Below are positions 13,370-22,995 of a stretch of DNA of 50,363 nucleotides, one piece after another. The position numbers and the translations under genes are program-made. The stretch is from an uncultured Lachnospiraceae bacterium (GTDB lineage Bacteria; Bacillota; Clostridia; Lachnospirales; Lachnospiraceae): contig CAJUJL010000021.1 of NCBI GenBank assembly GCA_910586725.1, forward strand, positions 1 to 50,363, in the 5' to 3' direction. The number at the start of each line of letters is the position of its first letter. Position 1 is the stretch's first letter. The notes below the pieces were generated by a model. It had not been told where the DNA came from. It worked only from the letters and a program-made list of their open reading frames with translations, and ran no database searches.

Positions 13370-13751
13370 GCAGAAAACAGAACAAAAAATACAAGGACAA
13401 ACGCTGGTAAAAGACTTTATTAAAATCCTGTTTCTGATGTACTTTACAACATTGCTGCTGCTTCTTTTGCTTGCACTCGTGCTTTTTAAGATGGAGACGT
13501 CTGCAATGGTCAGTAAAGTCTGGATGATTGCGGTTTATGTGATCAGTGGGTTTTTGGGCGGGTTTTTAATAGGAAAAAGAACGAAAAGCCAAAAGTTTTT
13601 ATGGGGATTTTTTATAGGGCTCCTTTATTTTCTCATTCTCTTTGCCGTATCGCTGCTTTTGTATAAAGGGCTGTCCCAGAACTGGATGCATTTGGTGACG
13701 ACTATGGTATTGTGTACGGCCTCTGCAACCGTTGGGGGAATGATAAGCTGA
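13368..13751 (+). CDS. TIGR04086-type membrane protein
   Basis: The 127-residue product has four hydrophobic segments (about 18-40, 50-66, 76-95, 103-126), as in the TIGR04086 family of Firmicutes membrane proteins, whose function is not known. The start is read as TTG 13368 behind GAGGGGG; no better in-frame ATG exists before the first membrane helix. That start lies in the T tract of the asnS terminator, so expression would need read-through or antitermination. It is convergent with the TraX-like gene, with only two bases between their stops. Confidence 0.7.
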   Translation: MQKTEQKIQGQTLVKDFIKILFLMYFTTLLLLLLLALVLFKMETSAMVSKVWMIAVYVISGFLGGFLIGKRTKSQKFLWGFFIGLLYFLILFAVSLLLYKGLSQNWMHLVTTMVLCTASATVGGMIS

Positions 13752-13753
13752 CT

Positions 13754-14461
13754 TTAGAGCAGGTATGCGTCCAGCAGAAAAAGAACAAGCAGATGAGCCG
13801 GATAAAAAATGTAAAAAATGTATTTGAGCGCAATGCCCCGTCTGCCATTGTAATATAAGATAAGAGGAACTGCTGCAAATGCGGCAAGTTCCAGTTCGGA
13901 AAGGCAGCAAAGAGCCAGGCAGACGCAGACGACGGAGATTGTTCTTTTATTATGGAACAGATACAAAAGGACGACAGACAATACGCCAATCTCTGCGTAA
14001 TCGGTGTTGAGAAGCCATGCAAGCGCCATACCGGCAGCGGGAAGAGAGCCAAAACATAACAGCCAGATTCCGGGAGAACCGGCAGGAATGTTTTTGCAGA
14101 GGTCCATACAGGCAATGGTCACAAGGCCAATCAGAAGCGTAAAAAATACATTTTGGGAATCCGGATCATATACTGTACGACTAAATGCCAAATCAAAAGG
14201 AATTTCTGAAATCAAGGCGAATATGCCAAGGCGAAAACAATATTTTGCAATGTTTTTGGTATGAAAAAATCCTTCTGCCAAAAGAAAGCAGAAAATTGGA
14301 AAGGCAATACGTCCAATGGAACGAAAAATAAGATATGGCCCGGTATATGCCCCCAAAAAAACAGCTCCGATATGATCCAGAAGCATAGCAAAAATGGCGA
14401 TAATTTTCAAGGCGCTGCCGGAGATGCCTTTTTGGGGGATGAAAGGTTTTAATTCGGACAT
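13754..14461 (-). CDS. TraX-family membrane protein
   Basis: AAAGGAG precedes the ATG at 14461. The 235-residue protein is polytopic, with about seven or eight hydrophobic segments. It has the TraX start: KGISGSALKIIAIFAMLLDHIG (about 13-34) and the IGRIAFPIFCFLLAEGF segment (about 50-66). The family is named after the F-plasmid pilin acetylase, but most chromosomal members in Firmicutes have no conjugation genes near them, as here. A membrane acyltransferase role is possible. It has a putative promoter at 14506-14534. Confidence 0.85.
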   Translation of the reverse strand: MSELKPFIPQKGISGSALKIIAIFAMLLDHIGAVFLGAYTGPYLIFRSIGRIAFPIFCFLLAEGFFHTKNIAKYCFRLGIFALISEIPFDLAFSRTVYDPDSQNVFFTLLIGLVTIACMDLCKNIPAGSPGIWLLCFGSLPAAGMALAWLLNTDYAEIGVLSVVLLYLFHNKRTISVVCVCLALCCLSELELAAFAAVPLILYYNGRRGIALKYIFYIFYPAHLLVLFLLDAYLL

Positions 14462-14505
14462 AGTAAATCTCCTTTTTATTTTGGAAAGACGCGTTATTTT
14501 TCGTC

Positions 14506-14534
14506 AGGATAGCATATATCCGCCGTGTTTGCAA
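14506..14534 (-). promoter_or_regulatory. Putative promoter of the TraX-like gene
   Basis: Minus strand TTGCAA (14529-14534), 17 bp, TATCCT (plus 14506-14511). Confidence 0.4.
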
Positions 14535-14540
14535 CGTTTG

Positions 14541-14573
14541 GATCCGTTCTGAAACAGAATCGGATCTTTTTTT
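14541..14573 (+). terminator. Plus-strand terminator ahead of the DUF512 operon
   Basis: GATCCG-TTCTG (14541-14551) pairs with CAGAA-CGGATC (14555-14566) with one bulge, followed by seven T residues. No plus-strand gene ends nearby, so it must stop transcripts that cross the TraX-like gene in antisense, or insulate the next promoter. Confidence 0.75.
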
Positions 14574-14586
14574 ACGGATAATTTAT

Positions 14587-14615
14587 TAGACAACTTAGAA
14601 AAATAAACTTATAAT
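14587..14615 (+). promoter_or_regulatory. Promoter of the DUF512-der operon
   Basis: TAGACA (14587-14592), 17 bp, TATAAT (14610-14615). Transcription would begin near 14622, which supports the start codon at 14656 rather than 14623. Confidence 0.65.
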
Positions 14616-14655
14616 AACAGAGATGATGAAAGATAAAGCTGATAAGAGGTGGCAA

Positions 14656-15990
14656 ATGGGAAAAGAGCATAGAATTATCCGGACGCTTCCGGGGAGCATC
14701 GCAGAGGAGCTGAATATACAGGAAAACGACGTGCTGCTGTGCGTAAACGGCCGGGAAATAGAAGATATATTTGACTATCAGTATTGGATGAACGACGAGA
14801 AAGTTACGGTTTTGATCCGTAAGCCAAATGATGAAGAGTGGGAATTTGATATTGAGAAAGACTATGGAGAAGATCTTGGCGTAGAATTTGAGAATGGATT
14901 GATGGACGATTATAAATCCTGCAGGAATAAATGTATTTTCTGTTTTATCGACCAGATGCCAAAGGGAATGCGCGACACTCTGTACTTCAAGGATGACGAT
15001 TCCAGGCTTTCTTTTTTACAGGGGAATTATGTTACGCTGACCAATATGAATGAAAAAGACATAGAGCGTATCATTTATTATCATCTGGAACCCATTAACA
15101 TATCGGTGCATACGACAAATCCTGCGCTTCGCTGCCGTATGTTAAATAACCGGTTTGCCGGGGATGTGCTTTCGAAAATACAGATGTTAAAAGACGCCGG
15201 TATTGAGATGAACGGACAGATCGTGCTTTGTAAAGGAATCAACGACGGAGAGGAATTGGAAGAGAGCATCCGGGATCTGACGGCATTGATTCCGCATATG
15301 AAAAGCTTGTCCGTAGTTCCCGCCGGCCTTACAAAATACCGGGAAGGGCTTTATCCGCTTGAGCCGTTTACCAAAGCGGACGCAAAAGAAGTGATCGCGC
15401 AGATTCATAAATGGCAGCGGCATTGCATGAAAACGCATGGAATCCATTTTGTCCATGCCGGGGATGAATGGTATTTGCTCGCGGAAGAGGAAATTCCGTC
15501 GGAAGAAACGTATGACGGCTATTTGCAGCTTGAAAATGGCGTGGGCATGATGCGTCTTCTGGAAAATGAATTTTGCGAAGCGCTTATGCCGCTGGAATAC
15601 GACGATAAGCGGTCGGAGCAGATAACGATAGCGACAGGAAAGCTTGCGGCTCCTTTGATTGAAAAATTAAGCGTTCTTTTTATGCGGAAATTTCCTAATG
15701 TGAAAGTATGCGTAATACCTGTCAAAAATAATTTTTTTGGCGAGACGATTACGGTTTCGGGTCTTTTGACGGGAAGGGACATCCTGGCGCAGTTAAAAGA
15801 CATTTCTTTAGGAGACAGGCTTTTGCTTCCCTGCAATCTGCTTCGGAGCGGAGAGGAAGTGTTTTTGGATGACGTGACGCTTTCAGAGGTTAAAAACGCT
15901 TTACAAGTACAGGTAGATATTGTAAAATCAAGCGGACAAGATTTGATTTATGCACTTTTGGATTCAGAAAAAGGAGAACGATATGAGTAA
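14656..15990 (+). CDS. DUF512 protein: PDZ-like and radical SAM domains
   Basis: The start at ATG 14656 follows AGAGGTGG; the ATG at 14623 is at the predicted transcription start and has no ribosome binding site. The 444-residue product has an N-terminal PDZ-like domain (about 5-65, LPGSIAEELNIQENDVLLCVNG), a radical SAM-like Cys motif Cys89-x3-Cys93-x2-Cys96 followed by FIDQMP, a TIM-barrel-like middle and the C-terminal DUF512 domain (about 265-440). The substrate is not known. In Clostridia the gene commonly precedes der, as here with an 8-nt overlap, which hints at a role in ribosome or RNA maturation. Confidence 0.88.
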   Translation: MGKEHRIIRTLPGSIAEELNIQENDVLLCVNGREIEDIFDYQYWMNDEKVTVLIRKPNDEEWEFDIEKDYGEDLGVEFENGLMDDYKSCRNKCIFCFIDQMPKGMRDTLYFKDDDSRLSFLQGNYVTLTNMNEKDIERIIYYHLEPINISVHTTNPALRCRMLNNRFAGDVLSKIQMLKDAGIEMNGQIVLCKGINDGEELEESIRDLTALIPHMKSLSVVPAGLTKYREGLYPLEPFTKADAKEVIAQIHKWQRHCMKTHGIHFVHAGDEWYLLAEEEIPSEETYDGYLQLENGVGMMRLLENEFCEALMPLEYDDKRSEQITIATGKLAAPLIEKLSVLFMRKFPNVKVCVIPVKNNFFGETITVSGLLTGRDILAQLKDISLGDRLLLPCNLLRSGEEVFLDDVTLSEVKNALQVQVDIVKSSGQDLIYALLDSEKGERYE

Positions 15991-17305
15991 GCCGGTTGTG
16001 GCGGTAGTAGGCCGTCCGAACGTAGGGAAATCCACATTGTTTAATGTGATTGCCGGTGAGCGCATCGCGATTGTCAAAGATACGCCGGGCGTTACAAGAG
16101 ACAGGATTTACGCAGATGCCTCGTGGCTGGACAGGGATTTTACATTGATTGATACGGGTGGGATCGAGCCGGATTCCAAAGATATTATTTTATCACAGAT
16201 GAGAGAACAGGCGGAAGTCGCAATTCACACAGCGGATGTGATTCTTTTCCTGACCGATGTAAGGCAGGGGCTTTTGGATGCGGACGCAAAGGTGGCGGAG
16301 CTTTTACGCCGTTCTAAAAAGCCTGTTATTTTGGTTGTCAATAAAGTGGATAATTTTGATAAATTTATGCCGGATGTGTATGAATTTTATAATTTGGGAA
16401 TCGGAGATCCGCATCCGATCTCGGCGTCATCCAAGCTTGGACTGGGAGATATGCTGGATGAAATGGTGAAGCATTTTCCTTTGCAAAACGGGGAGGAAGA
16501 AGAGGATGAACGGCCGAAAATCGCGGTCATCGGAAAACCCAACGTAGGGAAATCATCTCTGGTTAACCGTTTGCTGGGCGAAAACCGCGTCATTGTTTCT
16601 GATATAGCGGGAACGACAAGAGACGCGGTGGATACGGCCGTGAAACACAACGGAGAAGAGTATGTTTTTATTGATACGGCGGGGCTGCGCAGAAAGAGCA
16701 AGATCAAGGAGGATCTGGAGCGGTACAGCATTATACGGGCCGTTACCGCAGTAGAACGCTCAGACGCGGCAATGATTATGATTGACGCAATCGAAGGAGT
16801 GACGGAACAGGACGCCAAAATTGCAGGCATTGCCCATGAAAGAGGAAAGGGAGTTATCATTGCCGTCAATAAGTGGGATGCAATTGAGAAGAACGACAAA
16901 ACCATTTATCAGCACACGGAACGTATCCGTCAGATTTTAAGTTTTATTCCATACGCGGAAATCATGTTTATTTCCGCAAAAACGGGGCAGCGTATCGGTA
17001 AAATATTCGATACGATCCAAATGGTAATTGCAAATAATTCCATGCGGATTGCAACGGGAGTATTAAACGAAATTATTACGGAGGCGGTCGCCATGCAGCA
17101 GCCGCCGTCCGATAAAGGAAAGCGCCTGAAAATTTACTATGCGACCCAGGTGGGGGTAAAACCTCCCACGTTTGTGATTTTTGTCAACGATAAGAAGCTG
17201 ATGCATTTTTCCTATATCAGATATTTGGAAAACCGCATTCGCGATGCATTTGGTTTTCGGGGGACTTCGTTGAAATTTATTATTCGTGAGAGAAAGGGAG
17301 AATGA
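15983..17305 (+). CDS. der: Ribosome biogenesis GTPase Der (EngA)
   Basis: The ATG at 15983 is preceded by AAGGAG. The 441-residue protein has two tandem Era-like GTPase domains, with G1 motifs GRPNVGKST (about 10-18) and GKPNVGKSS (184-192), DTGG/DTAG G3 motifs and NKVD/NKWD G4 motifs, then a C-terminal KH-like domain (about 355-441). It helps mature the 50S ribosomal subunit in the cytosol. It overlaps the DUF512 gene by 8 nt and is followed by plsY after 4 nt, a typical Clostridia cluster. Confidence 0.97.
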   Translation: MSKPVVAVVGRPNVGKSTLFNVIAGERIAIVKDTPGVTRDRIYADASWLDRDFTLIDTGGIEPDSKDIILSQMREQAEVAIHTADVILFLTDVRQGLLDADAKVAELLRRSKKPVILVVNKVDNFDKFMPDVYEFYNLGIGDPHPISASSKLGLGDMLDEMVKHFPLQNGEEEEDERPKIAVIGKPNVGKSSLVNRLLGENRVIVSDIAGTTRDAVDTAVKHNGEEYVFIDTAGLRRKSKIKEDLERYSIIRAVTAVERSDAAMIMIDAIEGVTEQDAKIAGIAHERGKGVIIAVNKWDAIEKNDKTIYQHTERIRQILSFIPYAEIMFISAKTGQRIGKIFDTIQMVIANNSMRIATGVLNEIITEAVAMQQPPSDKGKRLKIYYATQVGVKPPTFVIFVNDKKLMHFSYIRYLENRIRDAFGFRGTSLKFIIRERKGE

Positions 17306-17309
17306 TCAT

Positions 17310-17975
17310 ATGCTGCTATATCGAATCATTGTACTCGTGATCGGATATTTCTGCGGGATTTTTTTGCCGGGTTATGCGTACAGCAGATGGAAGCGCAAAG
17401 ATATTACGCAAATGGGAAGCGGAAACGCGGGGACGACAAATACATTCCGCATGTTTGGTTTCAAGGCGGGCGTGATTACGCTTCTGGGAGATGTGTCGAA
17501 GCCGATGGCCGCTATCCTGATCACATGGCTTTTATTTCATAACAGGGAGCCGGAGGGCGTGCGTCTGCTGGAATTGTATGCGGGTCTTGGGACGATTATC
17601 GGGCATAATCATCCTTTCTACATGAAAAATTTTAAGGGAGGCAAGGGAATTGCCTGTACGGGCGGGATGATGATTGCTTTTTGTCCCATTGAAGTGCCGA
17701 TTGGACTTACGCTGTTCCTTGCTGTGGCATTGCTGACCAAATATGTTTCCGTAGGTTCCATGGTGGGTTTGCTTAGTTTTTTTGTTCAGACCGTTGTATT
17801 TGGAGAGCTTGGGCTTTTGGATGTGACGCAGCATTACCGGATGGAGGTTTATCTGCTTGCGGCGTTTATTATGCTGATGGGAATCGTCAGACACAGAGAA
17901 AACATCAAACGTCTTTTAAATGGAAATGAAAATAAAATCAATCTGAAAAAGAAAAAAGAAGGGACGGTGGCATAA
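17310..17975 (+). CDS. plsY: Acyl-phosphate:glycerol-3-phosphate acyltransferase PlsY
   Basis: The ATG at 17310 follows GGGAG. The 221-residue polytopic membrane protein has the PlsY motifs: GSGNAGTTNTFR (about 36-47), the GHNHPFYMKNFKGGKGIA loop (about 96-113) and the late membrane-flanking RHRENIKRL. It transfers the acyl group from acyl-phosphate to glycerol-3-phosphate, the first step of phospholipid synthesis in the inner leaflet. The C-terminus has an extra lysine-rich tail. Its stop overlaps the start of gpsA (TAATG), which makes the next substrate-supplying enzyme. Confidence 0.95.
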   Translation: MLLYRIIVLVIGYFCGIFLPGYAYSRWKRKDITQMGSGNAGTTNTFRMFGFKAGVITLLGDVSKPMAAILITWLLFHNREPEGVRLLELYAGLGTIIGHNHPFYMKNFKGGKGIACTGGMMIAFCPIEVPIGLTLFLAVALLTKYVSVGSMVGLLSFFVQTVVFGELGLLDVTQHYRMEVYLLAAFIMLMGIVRHRENIKRLLNGNENKINLKKKKEGTVA

Positions 17976-18988
17976 TGGCAAAAACAGGAGTGATCGGAGC
18001 CGGAAGCTGGGGCTGCGCGCTGGCGGACGTATTACAGAGAAACGGACATCAGGTGACGGTATGGTCAATTTTGGACGAAGAAGTCGCTATGCTGAAAAAA
18101 AATCATGAACACATCGATAAACTCCCCGGTGTAAAGCTTTCTGAACAGATTGTGTTTACAGGAAACCTGGAAGAGGCGTGCCGTGGAATGGATTTGCTGG
18201 TGTTGGCCGCACCGTCTGCTTTTACCAGAAGCGTCGCAAAAAAAATGGCTCCTTTTATCCACGAAAATCAGATCATCGTAAGCGTGGCGAAGGGAATCGA
18301 AGAAGAGAGCCTTATGACGCTGTCGGATATTATCAAACAGGAAATTCCGCTTGCGGACGCCGCTGTGCTCTGCGGGCCAAGCCACGCGGAAGAAGTTGGC
18401 CGGCGTCTGCCGACGACGCTTGTTGCCGGCGCAAAGACGAGAAAAACAGCGGAATACATGCAGAGCTTGTTTATGAATGAGGTGTTTCGCGTTTATACAA
18501 GTCCGGATGTGCTGGGCATGGAGCTTGGCGGAGCGTTAAAGAATGTGATTGCGCTTGCGGCCGGCATGGCGGACGGACTGGGTTACGGAGACAATACGAA
18601 GGCCGCGTTAATCACGCGGGGAATCGCGGAGATCAGCAGACTGGCCGTTTCGATGGGGGCAAATGCAAAGACGCTAAGCGGACTGACCGGAATGGGGGAT
18701 CTGATTGTAACCTGCGCGAGCAGACATTCCAGAAACCGTAAGGCCGGGATGCTGATGGGGCAGGGATATACGATGCAGGAGGCCATGGATGAAGTGAAAA
18801 TGGTAGTGGAAGGCGTTTATTCCGCAAAAGCGGCGGTTGCGCTTGGCCAAAAATATCAGGTGTCCATGCCAATTATCGAGCAGGTCAATAAGGTTTTATT
18901 TCAGAATAAACCTGCCAAAGAAGCGGTTTTGGAGTTGATGTTAAGGGATCGAAAAACGGAGCACAGTGATTTGGAATGGGAGATGTAG
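17975..18988 (+). CDS. gpsA: Glycerol-3-phosphate dehydrogenase [NAD(P)+]
   Basis: The 337-residue enzyme begins with the Rossmann motif GAGSWGCALA (about 7-16) and has the catalytic Lys region GGALKNVIALAAGMADGLGYGDN (about 187-209) and the TGMGDLIVTC segment. It reduces dihydroxyacetone phosphate to glycerol-3-phosphate, the substrate of PlsY. It is translationally coupled to plsY by a one-base overlap. Confidence 0.97.
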   Translation: MAKTGVIGAGSWGCALADVLQRNGHQVTVWSILDEEVAMLKKNHEHIDKLPGVKLSEQIVFTGNLEEACRGMDLLVLAAPSAFTRSVAKKMAPFIHENQIIVSVAKGIEEESLMTLSDIIKQEIPLADAAVLCGPSHAEEVGRRLPTTLVAGAKTRKTAEYMQSLFMNEVFRVYTSPDVLGMELGGALKNVIALAAGMADGLGYGDNTKAALITRGIAEISRLAVSMGANAKTLSGLTGMGDLIVTCASRHSRNRKAGMLMGQGYTMQEAMDEVKMVVEGVYSAKAAVALGQKYQVSMPIIEQVNKVLFQNKPAKEAVLELMLRDRKTEHSDLEWEM

Positions 18989-18994
18989 CAGGAT

Positions 18995-19429
18995 ATGGAG
19001 ACGATTCGGATCAAATATTTTTCAGGAGACATCGAACGGTTAAGGTATATCAACGGCAAATCGGATTGGATTGATCTTCGCGCGTCGGAGCGGGTGGAAT
19101 TAAAGGCCGGGGAATTTAAACTGATTCCGCTTGGCGTTGCCATGCAGCTTCCGAAAGGCTACGAAGGGCATCTGGCGCCAAGAAGTTCTACTTTTAAGAA
19201 TTACGGAATTATACAGACAAACAGCATTGGAATTATCGATTGTTCTTACTGCGGCGATGAAGATATGTGGCGGATGCCGGTTTATGCGACAAGGGATACG
19301 GTAATCGAAAAAAACGACAGGATCTGTCAGTTTCGAATCGTAAAAAATCAGCCGGCAGTCATGTTTGAAGAGTGTAAGCAATTAGAAAACGACAACCGCG
19401 GCGGATTCGGAAGCACGGGAAAACAGTAA
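18995..19429 (+). CDS. dut: dUTP diphosphatase
   Basis: The 144-residue protein has the five motifs of trimeric dUTPases: DLRAS (about 28-32), PRSSTF (about 62-67), the GIIDCSYCGDEDMW uracil-binding hairpin (about 78-91), RICQF (about 109-113) and the C-terminal glycine-rich GGFGSTG (about 136-142). It hydrolyses dUTP to dUMP, which keeps uracil out of DNA and feeds thymidylate synthesis. The Cys residues and Trp in motif 3 differ from the common form. It lies six bases after gpsA and 22 before dnaE. Confidence 0.88.
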   Translation: METIRIKYFSGDIERLRYINGKSDWIDLRASERVELKAGEFKLIPLGVAMQLPKGYEGHLAPRSSTFKNYGIIQTNSIGIIDCSYCGDEDMWRMPVYATRDTVIEKNDRICQFRIVKNQPAVMFEECKQLENDNRGGFGSTGKQ

Positions 19430-19451
19430 GAGAAAGAAACGGGGTATTACG

Positions 19452-22400
19452 ATGGCATTTGCCCATTTGCATGTTCATACGGAGTACAGCCTTTTAGACG
19501 GCTCAAATAAAATAGAAGAATATGCTGCCAGGGTAAAAGAACTGGGGATGAATGCCGCGGCAATCACAGACCATGGCGTGATGTATGGCGTGATTGATTT
19601 TTATAAGGCGGCAAAAAAAGAGGGAATCAAACCGATTTTAGGATGCGAGGTTTATGTCGCGCCCAATTCCCGTTTTGATCGGGAAACGGTTCATGGAGAA
19701 GACAGATATTACCATCTGGTGCTTTTGGCTGAGAACAATACGGGTTATGGCAATCTCGTCAAAATTGTTTCAAGGGGATTTGTCGACGGATATTATTATA
19801 AGCCGAGAGTGGATATGGAAGTCCTTTTGAAATATCATGAAGGAATCATTGCGTTGAGCGCCTGTCTGGCCGGGGAAGTGCAGCGCTGCCTGATACGGGG
19901 ACAGTACGAAGAGGCCAGAGAGACTGCGCTGAAATATCAGAATTGTTTTGGAGAAGGCAATTTTTTTCTGGAGCTGCAGGACCATGGAATTGATCAGCAG
20001 CAGACCGTAAACCAACAGCTTTTGCGGCTGTCAAAAGATACGGGCATTGATCTGGTGGCGACAAACGACGTTCATTATACGTACGAAACGGATGCGGACT
20101 CCCATGATATACTGCTGTGTCTTCAGACGGGCAAAAAGCTTTCGGATGAGAACCGCATGCGTTATGAGGGAGGACAGTTTTTTGTCAAATCCGAAGAGGA
20201 AATGCGCGCGCTTTTTCCTTATGCGCAGGAGGCGGTTTCCAATACGCAGAAGATAGCGGACCGCTGCCATGTGGAAATTGAGTTTGGCCATACCAAGCTG
20301 CCGGATTTTCCGGTTCCGGAAGGATTTACCACATATGAATATTTGGAAAAGCTCTGTCATGACGGTTTGAAAGAACGCTATTCCAATATAACGGAAGAAT
20401 TAAAAGAACGGCTGAATTATGAGCTGCATGTAATCCGTGATATGGGATATGTGGAATATTTTCTGATTGTATGGGATTATATAAGGTTTGCAAGGGAAAA
20501 CGGAATTATTGTGGGGCCCGGCCGGGGAAGCGCCGCCGGGAGCCTCGTTTCCTATACGACTGGAATTACCAATATAGATCCGATCCGGTACAGTTTGATT
20601 TTTGAGCGGTTTTTAAATCCGGAGCGTATTTCCATGCCGGATATTGACGTGGATTTTTGTTTTGAAAGACGTCAGGAAGTAATTGACTATGTCATCAAAA
20701 AATACGGCAAGGAATGTGTGACGCAGATTGTTACGTTTGGTACGCTGGCGGCAAGAGGCGTTATCCGGGACGTCGGGCGTGTGATGGATCTGCCGTACGC
20801 GTTTGTGGACGGAATTGCAAAAAGCATCCCAAATGAGCTTGGCATTACGATAGACAAGGCGCTTAAAAAAAATCCGGAGCTGCGTGCAAAATACGAAAGC
20901 GATGAAAGCATCCGGCGGCTGATTGATATGTCCAGAAGGCTGGAAGGACTGCCCAGGCATTCGTCTACACATGCCGCGGGAGTTGTAATTTCACAGAAGC
21001 CCATGGAAGAGTATGTGCCGCTGTGTCTTGGCATTGACGGGATGATTACGACGCAGTTTACGATGACGACCATTGAAGAACTGGGACTTTTGAAAATGGA
21101 TTTCCTGGGGCTTCGGACGCTGACGGTGATCTTGAACGCGGTTAAGCTGGCAGAGAAAAATCATGGGGTATCGCTGGATATTGACCATATTGATTTTGAC
21201 GATCAAAAAGTTCTTGAGTCTTTGGGCACAGGGAAAACCGAGGGCGTGTTCCAGTTGGAAAGCGCGGGGATGAAAAACTTTATGAAAGAGTTAAAACCGC
21301 AGACATTGGAAGATATTATTGCGGGAATTGCGCTTTACCGGCCCGGGCCGATGGATTTTATTCCTGCGTATATCCGGGGGAAAAACAATTCTGGGATGAT
21401 TTCCTATGACTGTCCGCAGCTAAAGCCTATTTTAGAGCCCACATACGGATGTATCGTATACCAGGAGCAGGTAATGCAGATCGTAAGGGATCTGGCGGGT
21501 TATACGCTGGGCCGCAGCGATTTGGTGCGACGGGCCATGTCCAAGAAAAAGCAGTCCGTTATGGAACAGGAGCGTAAAAATTTTGTATACGGAAACGAAG
21601 AAGAAAACGTACCCGGCTGCCTGGCTAATGGAATTGATGAAAAGACGGCAAACAAAATCTTTGACGAAATGATTGATTTTGCGAAATATGCGTTTAATAA
21701 ATCCCATGCGGCCGCTTATGCCGTAGTGGCTTATCAGACGGCGTATCTGAAATATTATTATCCGGTAGAATATATGGCTGCGCTGATGACGTCCGTGCAG
21801 GATCATGTAACAAAAGTTTCGGAATATATTGTAACCTGCAGAAAAATGGGGATTGAAATACTTCCGCCGGACATCAACGAAGGGGAAAGCGAGTTTTCCG
21901 TTTCCGGCAACAAAATCCGTTATGGGCTGTCCGCGATTAAAAGCGTGGGAAAACCTGTGATTTCCACTATATTAGAAGAGAGGCGCACAGGCGGGAAATT
22001 TTCTTCTCTGCGGGACTTTTTAAACAGAACAGAAGGGCCAGAGGTAAATAAGAGAGCGGTCGAGAGTTTGATCAAAGCCGGCGCTATGGACGGATTAAGC
22101 GGCGCCAGGCAGCAGAAAATGTTATCTTTTGCGCCTATGATGGACGCAATCAACCGGGAAAAGAAAAATTCCATGACCGGCCAGATGAGCCTGTTTGATC
22201 TGGTATCGGAAGAAGTGAGAAAAGAATACGAAGACGTTATGCCGGATGTGGGAGAGTATGAGAAGGAGCTGCTGCTTGGCTTTGAAAAGGAAGTGCTTGG
22301 CGTATATATCAGCGGACATCCGCTGGAGGAATACGAAGAGCGGTGGAGAAAGAACGTCACTGCGGCTACGGCCGATTTTCTGATGGATGAAGAGACAGGA

Positions 22401-22925
22401 GCCACAAAAGTAAGGGACGGCGAACGGGTGACGGTTGGCGGCATGATCACGGATAAGACGATTAAGTATACCAGAAACAATCAGGCGATGGCGTTTTTGA
22501 CCATTGAGGATTTGTTCGGCACGGTGGAGGTCGTCGTGTTTCCAAGAGATTACGAGCGCAACCAGAGCATTATGCAAAAAGATGAAAAAGTATTTATCCG
22601 CGGCAGAGCCAATGTGGAGGAAGAAAAAAACGGCAAAATCATTTGTGAAAAAGTTTATTCTTTTGATGAGGCAAAGCGGGAATTGTGGATTCAGTTCGAA
22701 AATAAAGAAGCGTTCCAAAAGAAAGAAGCAGAATTGTACGAGGCGATTGCCGATTCGGACGGAGGCGATATTGTAGTGATTTATCTTTCCGCTGAGAAAG
22801 TTATGAAACGGCTTCCTGCAAGCCGGAGCGTTTTGATCAGTCCGGGTCTGAAAGAAAAGCTGGCGGATAAATTTGGCTTAAAAAATGTAAAAGTTGTGGA
22901 AAAGGCTATTGAAAACAAAAGTTAA
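19452..22925 (+). CDS. dnaE: DNA polymerase III subunit alpha (DnaE)
   Basis: The 1157-residue protein has an N-terminal PHP domain (FAHLHVHTEYSLLDG at 3-17), palm with PDIDVDF (catalytic Asp pair, about 397-403), thumb and fingers, a helix-hairpin-helix region, and an OB-fold near 990-1060 (VTVGGMITDKTIKYTRNNQ). It has no inserted epsilon exonuclease, so it is DnaE and not PolC. In Firmicutes DnaE extends primers during lagging-strand synthesis. GGGGTATTACG before the ATG is a modest ribosome binding site. Confidence 0.97.
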   Translation: MAFAHLHVHTEYSLLDGSNKIEEYAARVKELGMNAAAITDHGVMYGVIDFYKAAKKEGIKPILGCEVYVAPNSRFDRETVHGEDRYYHLVLLAENNTGYGNLVKIVSRGFVDGYYYKPRVDMEVLLKYHEGIIALSACLAGEVQRCLIRGQYEEARETALKYQNCFGEGNFFLELQDHGIDQQQTVNQQLLRLSKDTGIDLVATNDVHYTYETDADSHDILLCLQTGKKLSDENRMRYEGGQFFVKSEEEMRALFPYAQEAVSNTQKIADRCHVEIEFGHTKLPDFPVPEGFTTYEYLEKLCHDGLKERYSNITEELKERLNYELHVIRDMGYVEYFLIVWDYIRFARENGIIVGPGRGSAAGSLVSYTTGITNIDPIRYSLIFERFLNPERISMPDIDVDFCFERRQEVIDYVIKKYGKECVTQIVTFGTLAARGVIRDVGRVMDLPYAFVDGIAKSIPNELGITIDKALKKNPELRAKYESDESIRRLIDMSRRLEGLPRHSSTHAAGVVISQKPMEEYVPLCLGIDGMITTQFTMTTIEELGLLKMDFLGLRTLTVILNAVKLAEKNHGVSLDIDHIDFDDQKVLESLGTGKTEGVFQLESAGMKNFMKELKPQTLEDIIAGIALYRPGPMDFIPAYIRGKNNSGMISYDCPQLKPILEPTYGCIVYQEQVMQIVRDLAGYTLGRSDLVRRAMSKKKQSVMEQERKNFVYGNEEENVPGCLANGIDEKTANKIFDEMIDFAKYAFNKSHAAAYAVVAYQTAYLKYYYPVEYMAALMTSVQDHVTKVSEYIVTCRKMGIEILPPDINEGESEFSVSGNKIRYGLSAIKSVGKPVISTILEERRTGGKFSSLRDFLNRTEGPEVNKRAVESLIKAGAMDGLSGARQQKMLSFAPMMDAINREKKNSMTGQMSLFDLVSEEVRKEYEDVMPDVGEYEKELLLGFEKEVLGVYISGHPLEEYEERWRKNVTAATADFLMDEETGATKVRDGERVTVGGMITDKTIKYTRNNQAMAFLTIEDLFGTVEVVVFPRDYERNQSIMQKDEKVFIRGRANVEEEKNGKIICEKVYSFDEAKRELWIQFENKEAFQKKEAELYEAIADSDGGDIVVIYLSAEKVMKRLPASRSVLISPGLKEKLADKFGLKNVKVVEKAIENKS

Positions 22926-22995
22926 AGAGATTAAAATAGTATAAATTGAGAAAGTTCTTTTCGTGAGAGACTAATATCAGAGGAGGGATTGTGCA

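Noticed and set aside
13754..14461. Conjugation module suggested by the TraX name
   Set aside because: There is no relaxase, coupling protein or other transfer gene; TraX-like proteins are common chromosomal membrane proteins.
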